DNA from: Cyanophora paradoxa
Lineage: Eukaryota; Glaucocystophyceae; Cyanophorales; Cyanophoraceae
DNA: 64,000 nucleotides
Assembly (NCBI GenBank): GCA_004431415.1
Contig: QPMI01000054.1
Coordinates: 310,001 to 374,000, forward strand
Direction of reading: 5' to 3'
The notes under the pieces were generated by a model that was not told where the DNA came from, searched no databases, and saw only the letters and a program-made list of their open reading frames with translations. The translations under genes were made by a program, and so were the position numbers. Positions 33,141 through 42,229 of this stretch are shown piece by piece; position 1 is the stretch's first letter; the number at the start of each line of letters is the position of its first letter.

Positions 33141-36100
33141 ATGGGTCTTGCCAGTGTACGCATCTTGATCGGCGCCCTGGTCCTGCTGACCGGCTCGTTT
33201 GCGCTGGCACAAAGTGCGTGCCTCATGGTTGTAGTCTGCCGGCTTCCCCGTCGCTTGGCTGACAGGGGGAGGCGCCGAAGCAGCGGAGGCTTGCATCGAA
33301 GGGAAGCTCATGCCGATCAACGACACAAACGGCACCATTGAGGCTTCTTCGCCAGCCAGCGCTTCCGCGAGCTTCAACTACTGCGACTGGTTGCTGCAGC
33401 CAGCCGGCGCAGGCGACACCGGAGAGTGCGACAACGGGTGCGGCACCCTTAGCTGACCGGGCCTTGTCCGCGCGGCTCACAGTGCGTGGTCAGACAAGCG
33501 GTGGGGAGCGCGTTCTGCCGCGCTGCGTTTGTGGCGCTGAGCCTGGACTCGTTCGACCTGAAGGCCGGGCAGTACATCCACGTGTACGACGGCACGAGCG
33601 CCTCGGCGCCGCTCCTGGCGACCTTCACGGGGAAGAGCGCCGACACGAAGAAGCGCGTCGTCGGCTCCTCGCGCTCCGCGCTCCTCCTCCGGCTCTCTTT
33701 CACCACCAGCGGGTCCGCGGCGGGCACCTTCTCGGCGTCCTACCAAGGTGCCGCGCCCCGGCCTCGCGCGGCCCCGCCGGCGGGCCCGCCCGGAGCCGAC
33801 CGGCGGGCCGCGCAGGGGTCGCGCGGCTGCCGCCCTCGCTGAGCGTCGCCGGCTTTCGATCGCGGACCTACCGCTACTGGGGCTTCCGCGTGAACACGAC
33901 GGAGCGGGGCGCGGGGGCCCTGGCGCGCGTCGAGGCGACGATCGGCCCCCCCACCGTCGACCCCGAGCGCTCCTCCAACCTGCGCGCCCTCTTCCTCCGC
34001 CAGGGCCCGCCCCCCCCCCACCTTTCCTTCCTTTTTCCTTCCTTTCTGAGGCGCCGGCAGACGGCCTGCCCTTCGTCAACCCCCGCACCCGCGTCGGGCG
34101 CGCCCCGCCCCGCCACTCCCGCCCCGCCCTCTCCTCGCGCTTTCCTCACGCGGCGCGCGCGCGCGCGCAGGCAATGGGACCGGGCGGACTACGCTGGGAT
34201 CGAGAAGACGGCGTCGCTCGGGTCCAAGGCGAACAGCTACCAGACCATCCGCCTGAACGCCTCCGAGGTCGCCAACTCGACGTGGTGCGCCCCTCCCGCT
34301 TCGAGCCGCCCGCCCGGCCCGGCCCGCCTCCGACGCGCGCGGGGCGCCGGCGCGCAGGTTCGTCCTCGTGTACAGCTTCGCGGAGCCGGGCGACATCTCC
34401 CTCCAGCTCACCTACAACGACGGCCGTGCGCCCCCCGCCCTCCTCTCTGCTCCGCCGCCGGCGCCGGCGCCCGAGGCCGAGGCGGGCGCCGACGGGCCGG
34501 CGGGGCGCAGAGAGCATCCCGTGCCCGCGGCCGGGCGGGGTCGAGTGCTCGGGCAAGGGGACCTGCTCGGCCGCCACGGGCCTCTGCGCCTGCGACGCCA
34601 CGTTCATCGACGTCGACTGCAGCGCCAGTGCGCCCCGCCCCGCCCCCGCTCCATCCCGGCGCGCGCGCGCGCCGACGCCGTGGGGCCTGCGGCTGCAGCG
34701 TCGCTGCAGCCGCCGCTGCTCGCCGGCAAGTCGGGGATTTTCACGGGCAGGCTCAAGGGGATGGTCGGTGCGCAGCGCAGCTGCGGGCCGCCCCCGCGCC
34801 GCGCCAAAGCGGCCAGACTTGAAGAGGAGCCTCACTCGGGCGCCTCGGCGGCGCAGTGCACGAGCTGCGCATCAACGGGACGGGCAGCTTCATCGTGGAG
34901 CTCAACCGCACGGCCGGCAACCCTCTGCTCCTCCTCAAGGCGCGGCTGTTCACCGTGCCCTCCTCCCCTGCCCCTTCTTAGCCCCCTCCGCAGCAATCCG
35001 GCGCCCGGAACGTGGAACTGCCCTCGCTCGTATTCGACCCCGACACGACCATGGACATCTCCTCGGCCGTCTCGCTGCTCAAGGTCCGGGATCGATCCCG
35101 CGCGGGGCCCGTCTCCTCGTCCCTCGCGCCGAGCGGGCCCGCTCGCCGGCAGACGCACCGCATGCGGGGATACGCGGCCGCGGCGGGTATGTGGTACGTG
35201 GGGGTGTACAGCGACCAGCAGACGCTCGCGGACTGGCGCCTCGATACGCCCTCCATCCTCATACCGCCCCGCCAAGTCTCCGCCCCGTCGGAGTACACGC
35301 TCACGGTCACGTGGCTGGGTGAGCCCCCACCTCGTGTCCCCGTACCCCGACCTCTCTGAGCGCTCCCGCCGTCTCGCAGCCGGGGAGGAGGTGCCCTGCC
35401 CCTCGGACTGCCCCGCGGCCTACTGCAACCGGTCCACGGGCAACTGCGACTGCCCCAGTGCCCCCAAGCCCCTCGCCGGGCCCGCCTGCGCCGAGAAGCT
35501 CTACTCCATGACCCTCCAGGTGCGCCGTACCCCGGGGAGGGGGGGAGCGCCGTACCCCCCTTGCCCCCGACGCTGTTCCTCAGACGGAGAGCGACACGTT
35601 CGCGGAGGCGAACATACCCCCCGCCTCCTGGCTCTACGTGAACATAACCGTACCCCCCACATCGCCCCGCGCGGCGCGGGTGCGCGCCCCACCCCGCCCT
35701 CCCCTTCCCTCTCCCCGCCGCCCTCTCAGCGCGGTGGTGTTGGGCGCAGGTGGACGTCGCCCTCAAGTCGATCACGTCGGGGGACGGGACCCTCGTCGCC
35801 ACGCGCGACACGCTGCCCCTCTACGTGCGTACCCCCCACCCCCTCCCCCCGTTCCCTCGGCGCCGCTGGCGGGCCTCGAGCGCCGCGCACCGCTGACTCT
35901 CCCCGCCCCTCCTCGCCCCTTCTCCCGCCCCCGCAGGCCTACCGCTACCGCAGCGGCGTGGTGGCGCAGTACATCGGGCCGCAGGCGCGCCCCGCCCCCC
36001 CTCGGCCCCCGCCCCCCGCCTCCCGCCTCCCTCCGCGCCTGACGCGGGGGGCGGGCGGGCGGGCAGGCGCTGGCGGGCCCGTCGGCGGCGAGCCGCTTCA

Positions 36101-38131
36101 GCGTGACGCTCGCCGACTCCGACTCGATCGCCACGGGCGGCTCCTGGTGGTGCGCCGCCCCCCGCCCGGCCCGCCCCCGCCCCCGCTCCCGCCCCCGCTG
36201 AGGCGGCCGGCAGCCTGGCCGTCTACAACAGCGACTACTTCACCTCGTCGGAGCTCACCTTCTCCCTCCGCATCACCAGTGCGCGCGCGCCCGGCCCCTC
36301 GCTCGGCTTCGCCCCGGGGCTTCGAGCGCGGGGCGGCAGCGTGCGGGCTCTCGTGCAGCAACAACGGCGTCTGCCGCGACGGCAAGTGCCAGTGCTTCTT
36401 CGGCTGGACCGGCTCCGACTGCGCCACCAGTGCGCCCCCCCGCGCCGGCCCCGCGCCCGTCCCGGCCGCCCGCCGGGCTCTGCTCCGCTCACGCCGGCCG
36501 GCTCCGCGGCGCAGCGACGTGCCAGAAGGGGACCCTCGACATCCTCCGGGGCGTCTGCAACTGCCAAGACGGCTGGACCGGCCTCAACTGCGACGAGCAG
36601 GGTGCCCCCTGCCTCCCCCCCGCTCGCCCGCGCGCTCGCCTGGCCGACGCGGGGCCGCGGGCAGCGCGGCCGCCGGCGGCGATCGCCCTCTCCGTCATCG
36701 TCGTCTCCGTGCTCTCCTGCTTCCTAATGTGCCTCTGCGTCTTCGTCTGGTGGCGCATCCGCAAGGCCCGCCCCCCGCGCCCGCCCCGCGCCCCCTCTCG
36801 GGAGGGCGCCCCGGACTGACGGCGCACCCCCCCTCAGGCACGGGAGCGCGTGCGGGCGATCGAGGTCGTCCTTCAGAACGCCGTCGACGCCCATGAGCTC
36901 CAGGTACCCCCCGCGTGGCTTTTTGGGGGTACCCCCGTGACCCCGGGCGAAGGGGGGCCAGGCGCAGTCCGCGGGACCTCCTCCCCCCCAGGGCCTTCCC
37001 CGACAGGTCCGCCCCTCCTCAAACCCCTGGGGGCCCCATGTTGCGATCCGGTACCCCCCCGCAGGTCATCCACGTCTTTCCGGCGTACCCCTTCCGCGAG
37101 GGCTCCATGCCGAAGGAGAACGCGACGTGCGCGCCCTCTCCGTGCCCGCGCTCCCCGCCCCCGACACGCGTACCCCCCTCAGGTGCTCGGTGTGCCTGGG
37201 GGACTACACCGAGGGCGAGCAGGTCCGGATGCTGCCCTGGTGCGCCGTAGTACCCCTTCCCCTCCCCTCCCTTCTTCCATCGCTCACTCCTGTACCCTTC
37301 CTCAGCCTGCACGTGTACCACGTCGCGTGCATCGACGAGTGGCGAGCCCTGCCCTTCCGCTTTCCTCCCAAAGCTGCGCGTACCCCCTCGGCCGTCGTGA
37401 CGCCGGGGGCGGCAGGCTCTCGAACCACACGACGTGCCCGCTCTGCAAGCGGGACCTGACGGAGTACTCGGCGGCGGAGGGCCAGGTGCCGGCCGTCGTC
37501 GGGCCGGCGGACCCCCTCGCCGCGCGCCCGCCCGGCGCCTTCGCGCCCCAGAGCGCCGTCCTCGCCGTCGGCGCGAGCTCCGACAGCAGCGCCGGCAGCC
37601 TGCACGACCCGGGGCCCGGGCTGGGCCCGCGCGCAGCTCGAGGCGGGCCGCCCGCGAGGAGGCCCCCACGCCGCCCCTGCCCGGGCCACCACGGGGGACA
37701 GGACGGCGAGCCGGAGAGCCCGCCGAGCGCCTCGCCCCTCCCCTCGGCGAACCGGGCCCAGATAGGGCCCACTACAGCCGCCCCCGGCCCCGCCCCCGCC
37801 CGGCAACGCCGCGACCATCGTGCCCCGCCCCGGTGCGCGTACCCCCGCCCGTCCGCGGCGGCGGCCACCGCTGAGGGCGCTGCGGCAGGGCCGCCCCCTC
37901 GGTCTCGCCGGTCCCGGCGGGCCCCTCGGCCCCGCGGCGCAGCCGCCTGGGTGGGCGGCGCGCAACGGGTGGGGTGCCGCGGCGCCGCCCCCGCCTGGGC
38001 GCTCGGCGGGGGCGACGCGGCAGCCCCCCGCGGCTCGCTTTCCATCGTCGACGGCCGCCGGCCCGATGTTCATAGGGCCCCCGCCCGGGCCCGAGCCGCC
38101 CCTGCCTTCGGGGCAGCAGCCCAGGCGATAG
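33141..38131 (+). CDS. CUB/EGF receptor-like transmembrane RING-H2 protein (putative E3 ubiquitin ligase)
   Basis: The start MGLASVRILIGALVLLTGSF-ALAQ is a signal peptide. A CUB-like domain follows: ACIEGKLMPIND, SFNYCDWLLQPAG, LSLDSFDLKAGQYIHVYDG, LLLRLSFTTSG. Then comes a beta-rich region (YRYWGFRVNTTERG; SYQTIRLNASEVANSTW; FVLVYSFAEPGDISLQLTY) and at least four EGF-like units: CSGKGTCSAATGLCAC, CNRSTGNCDCPSA, CSNNGVCRDGKCQCFFGW and GVCNCQDGWTGLNC. The membrane span at about 36679-36756 reads ALSVIVVSVLSCFLMCLCVF. It continues through a GC-AG intron (36766-36837) into RERVRAIEVVLQNAV, a 15-nt exon (36992-37006, GLPRQ), VIHVFPAYPF and a C3H2C3 RING: CSVCLGDY, CLHVYHVACIDEW, CPLCKRDL. The tail is Pro/Gly-rich and probably ends FIGPPPGPEPPLPSGQQPRR at 38131. 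Expected topology is lumenal or extracellular CUB/EGF and cytosolic RING. Exon edges in the N-terminal third are approximate. Confidence 0.82.
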
Positions 38132-38233
38132 CGAGCGTCTAGGTCATTTTTTCCAGCTTCGTTTCGATCGGCAGGCCCAGCCCTGTAGGTAGATCTGTAT
38201 CTGGCATTAATATTCAATGATTCAAGAGAGACC

Positions 38234-38828
38234 ATGGTCGATCAGCTTCGCACCGCAGTTCTGGACCCAGATCTACTAGTACGAGCCGCAGCCGCGCCGG
38301 CTCTTGAGATCGAGCTCGACGAGCGCAAGCCCCGTTTCTCATATACATCATATGCGCACGCATTTGCACTGCGGCATCGTTTACATCATATGCGCACGCA
38401 ATTTCGAAGAGTGTATCGTTTCGATCGGCAGGCCCAGTTCCATTGCCGCAGGCCAGAGTTCATGATTGCGCGCACCGCGGCTCGCTTCCTGGCCGAGTTC
38501 GCAGGAGCGCGAAAACGAAGGTGCCCCGTTGGCGCTGATGCGCGAGCCGCAGATTTATATTTTGGCGCCTGTCCTGTACATCCTCGGGCTCGGGGCCTAC
38601 TTCACGGCGAGGACCAGCTCCTCGACGTGCTCGCAGAAGTGCCTCCCTGCGAGCCGCCTCAGCTGCAGGGGTGGGGACGGGCCGGCGCTGGGCGTGGGGT
38701 ACGGGGCCCTCACATTGCTCGGCGCCGCCGTCGCCGAGGGCGCTCTCGCGGCCCTGCTCGTCCCGCCAGGACAGAGAGTAGCTCTTGCCTGGCTCGCGAG
38801 GGGCCGCATCAGGCAACACAATCGGTGA
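38234..38828 (+). CDS. Small unknown two-span membrane protein
   Basis: Exon 1 (38234-38278, MVDQLRTAVLDPDLL) joins in phase 0 to exon 2 (38505-38828) across a 226-nt intron starting GTACGA. Exon 2 reads ERENEGAPLALMREPQ, then IYILAPVLYILGLGAYF (first span), ARTSSSTCSQKCLPASRLSC (four Cys), then VGYGALTLLGAAVAEGALAA (second span) and a basic tail ending GRIRQHNR. The total is 123 residues. The phase-0 fit and paired hydrophobic segments support coding; the family is not recognised. It sits 102 bp after the RING gene and its stop is only 24 bp from the stop of the convergent minus gene. Further small introns inside exon 2 are possible. Confidence 0.55.
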
Positions 38829-38852
38829 GGGCAGGCGGCGGGGCCGGAGATT

Positions 38853-41800
38853 CTAATCGGGGGCCAAAATATGGGCCAGGGGGCGCGCACCGTCCAGGCT
38901 GAACCCGCCCAGGTGCGCCTTGCGCCGCTCGACCGCCTGCTCGATCTCGCCCCGGAGCCAGCGGTAGTTGCCCGCGTCGCCCTCAACCGGCAGCTGGCGG
39001 CGGGGGTCACGCTGCTTCGTTCGCCCTGCAGGGCGCAGCTGCGGCGCGGGCGCACTGTGACCGTGAAGGACCTCTCCGAGTCGATGACGACCTGACGAGC
39101 GGGGTGAGGGGGGGGCGCAGGGGGTACAGGGATCAGCCGGGGTACAGGGCGCGCGTGCACCTTCCTGTGGTGCATCAGGATCCCGTTCTGGTAGAAGCGC
39201 TGCGGCGCTCGCCCCGCTCAAGTCTGGGGGAGATCGCGCAACGCCGCGCGAGGACGCACCTTGATAATCCCCTTCTGAACGGGCTCCGCTATCGGTGCTA
39301 TGTCCTTCCTGCGATTCGAACCCGCGCATCAATGGGGCAGGAAAGTGCAGGGCGGGGCCGACGCACGAGGCCCCCCCCGAAGAACGCCGCGCCTGCGCCC
39401 CGCGCCCCGCGCCCTTGCCGGCGCCCTTGCCCTTGCCCCTGCCGCCCCCGCCCTTCTTCTTCCCCGCCGGCTTCTCGTCCCCGCTGCTCGCCTGCGCTCT
39501 CGACAGTCGGCTACCTAGGCGCTGGGGGCGCGTCACGGGCGGCGGCGCGCCTCCGAAGCCTCCTCGCCACCCTCGGACGCCTCGCTGCCCTCCTCCTCCT
39601 CCTCTTCCTCCTCCTCCTCTTTCTTGGCCTTCTTCGCAGGCGCGATCTGCGCTCAGGTAAGAGCGGGCGCAGCGCAGCGCGGCGGGGCGAGGGGCGGCGC
39701 ACCCGCTTCGGCTTCGCGGCTGCCCGCTTCTTCGTCCCGCTGGAGGCGCCCTCCTCCTGCGCCGGCGGGGCGGCTTAAGCGAGGGCGTCGGAGGCGGGCG
39801 GGCGGAAGGCGACAGCGCTACCTCGTCCTCGTCCTCTGCCTTGCGCTTGTTCCGCTGGGGCCTCTGCGCGATGCACCCGTGAGAGGGGCTGGGAGAGGAA
39901 GCGGGGCCCGGCGGACCGTCGCGGAGCGGTGCGGCGCGGCCTCCGCATCGCCGTCGCCGTCGCCGTCGCCGACGCCGACGTCGTCGCCGGAATCCGCGAG
40001 GGACCCTGCATGGCTCGCCTCGGCCCCCCGCCGCCCCCTTCGACGGAGGAGATGCACGCGGGGGGTACGCACAAAGGGACGCCTCGTTGTATGCGGACGA
40101 GGGCCCCCCGACGTGCTGCGGGGGTACGCGGTTTCGTTAGAAGCCGAAGAGGCGCCGGGGGTACGGGGAGGGGACGGGGCGGAAGGGGGGTACCTTGAAG
40201 CGGGAGGAGGGCCCCTTGCGGACGAGGAGGTCCCCTATGATGCGGCGCCACGTCTTCGCCTTCTCCTGCACGGCGGTCGGGGCGGGCCTGGAAGGGGCCC
40301 CCCAGGGCCCCGGGCCGGCCCCCGGGGCGCCCCTGGAGCGTCGGCTAGCCCTCGCGCCCGGAGGAGCAGAGGCGGGCGGACCTTCTTCCCGAGGAGGCTC
40401 GCCCAGTTCGCCTCGATGTGCGAGTCGATCTCCGTCTTGCTGCGCGGCGCAGTGCGCCTCCGCGTCAGGCGCGCGCCGAGGCACGAGAGGGGCTCGCCGG
40501 CAGGACTCGCTGCGCCCTCGGCGGCGGCGAGGAGGCGGGCTGAGCACCTGGCGCCGCTGCCCTTGTCCAGGGCGCCGATCGCGGCGCGGATCGCGTACGC
40601 CCAGGATCCTGCGCCCTCCCGCCCGCCGCCCGCCGTCTCCTTCGCCTCCGCTTTCTTGCCCTTCTTGGCCGGCGGCTCCGGCTTCTCCTGGGAGCCGAAC
40701 CGTCAGCGGTACGCCGGCACGGGCCGGGGTCCCGGACAAGGCGGACCTGCTTCGCCCGCTTGGCGGCGCGCTTCGCGGGGCTCGGGGCCCGCTCGTGGGA
40801 GCTCTCCTCCCCCTCCTCCCCCTCCTCCACATTCTGCCCCTTGCCGGCACCCTTCTTCGCCTCCGTCTTCTTCGCCGGGCTCGCCGCCGCCCTCTTCGGG
40901 CTCGCCGCCCGTTTCGCGGGGCTGGCCGCCGGTTTCGCAGGGCTCGCCGCCGCCCTCTTCGGGCTCGCCGCCGGTTTCGCAGGGCTCGCCGCCGGTTTCG
41001 CAGGGCTCGCCGCCGCCCTCTTGGGGCTCGCCGCCGGTTTCGCAGGGCTCGCCGCCGCCCTTTTCGGGCTTGCCGCCGCCCTTTTCGGGCTCGCCGCCGG
41101 TTTCGCAGGGCTGGCCGCCGGTTTCGCAGGGCTCGCCGCCGCCCTCTTCGGGCTCGCCGCCGGCTTCTTGGGGCTGGCCTGCGGCTTCCTCGGGCTCGCC
41201 GGCTCGCGCGGACTCAGCATGGCACTCTCCTGAGAGCGGCGCTCCTCAACACAGGGCTCGCGCAGGACAGGGCCGTTCCGGCGCACCACGGCTTCCTCCG
41301 AATCCTCCGACTCCTTTGCCTTCCTGGCGCGCTTCTGCGCCCCCGCTGGTCGGGCGTGCACGAGCGCGGCCGGTGGCGGTCGCCGCACCGCAGGTGCGCT
41401 CTTCTTTGCCGCCTTGCCGTCCGACGCGCCCTCCCCATCCTTCGCGAGCGCCCCTGCGGCGCTTCAGCGACGGCGCGCCGCGCCGTCCAATTTGGGGCGG
41501 GCTTACATGTAGAAGCGCCGTTGTAAGACGAAGTGGGACCGCCCATGTGCTGCCGGGCGCAAGATGAGACCGCATGCGACGCGACGGCGCGTGGCGCACT
41601 TTGAATTTGCCGCCGCCGCGTGGACCGAGGAGATCACCAACTATTCTCGTCCAAGTCTTGGCCTTCTCCTTCTTACCGAGCACTGCGTATGCGGGCGAAC
41701 CGGCGTTGGTACCGCCCCTGAGCAGGGGCGATTGGCGAGACGCATACGAGTCTCCCAGTTCGCTTCGATGTGCTTGTCGATGAGGACCTGCGAACACGTT

Positions 41801-41917
41801 CGAATTCCATCCGTGCAGCCGAGAATTTGAACGCGAACGAGCACGGACTTTCGAGACGCCCTCGCCATCGTCCAGCGCTTCAATGGCTGAGGTGATCGCC
41901 GAGACCCACAACGACAT
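38853..41917 (-). CDS. Chromatin-type protein with duplicated module and SPKK-like repeats
   Basis: Start at 41917: MSLWVSAITSAIEALDDGEG. Module copy 1 continues VLIDKHIEANWETLLGKKEK, KTWTRIVGDLLGPRG, KFK, HMGGPTSSYNGAST, LAKDGEGASDGK. Then comes a roughly 120-residue run of SP(A/K)(K/R)-type units, ASPKRAAASPAKPA repeated (about 41215-40867), followed by an acidic patch NVEEGEEGEE. Module copy 2 reads TEIDSHIEANWASLLGKK, KAKTWRRIIGDLL, RFK, HVGGPSSAYNEASL, LADSGDDVGVGDGDGDGD. The C-terminal part has basic and acidic blocks (RPQRNKRKAEDEDE; PAKKAKKEEEEEEEEEGSEA; GRGKGKGAGKGAGRG) and a globular-looking end: RFYQNGILMHHRK, VVIDSERSF, GNYRWLRGEIEQAVERRKAH, ARPLAHILAPD. SPKK repeats bind the DNA minor groove in histone H1-type tails, so a nuclear, DNA-binding role is inferred. 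The module is not a family I can name. Confidence 0.72.
40867..41215 (-). repeat. Coding tandem repeat (SPAKPA/SPKRAA units)
   Basis: On the minus strand about 17 units of 7-8 codons alternate between ASPAKPA and ASPKRAA, ending in ASPAKKTEAKK. On the plus strand this appears as repeated GGGCTCGCCGCCGG-type words. Units are near-identical at the DNA level, suggesting recent expansion or homogenisation. Confidence 0.85.
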
Positions 41918-42229
41918 CGCGGCCCGGCCCGTGCTTGCAGTTCGAACGGCGTGTGGCGGTACCCGTCCTCGACGCGTGTGCAGCGCAGGCCGCCTCAACC
42001 GTGTGTGCAGGCCGCCTCAACTGCGAGCTCTGACGCTCCGTATCAAGCTCTGTATCAAGCCAGACCCGTGCAGTTGGCCGTCAGCTGGCGACTACCAGTT
42101 GGCACGCAGGTTATGACCTTGCGGAGCGGTCCGCAACCGCGCTAGGAGAGTCGGGATGCGTCTTCAGCGCTATGGAAGCGCTCAGACGGCGGGGGCGCGA
42201 CTCGTCTGTTAGACGCTTCGACCACCAGC
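41918..42229. promoter_or_regulatory. Short shared upstream region
   Basis: A 312-bp interval between the divergent start codons of the SPKK protein (41917, minus) and the flippase (42230, plus). It contains a short tandem duplication (GTGTGCAG(C/G)(C/G)CAGGCCGCCTCAAC-like, near 41976-42020). No TATA element is evident. Confidence 0.4.

Noticed and set aside
40195-41526. Plus-strand Arg/Gly-rich frame (RRFRRARRRPLRA repeats) as an RNA-binding protein
   Set aside because: It is the antisense of the SPAK/SPKR coding repeat on the minus strand. The minus frame has splice sites and matching module copies on both sides.
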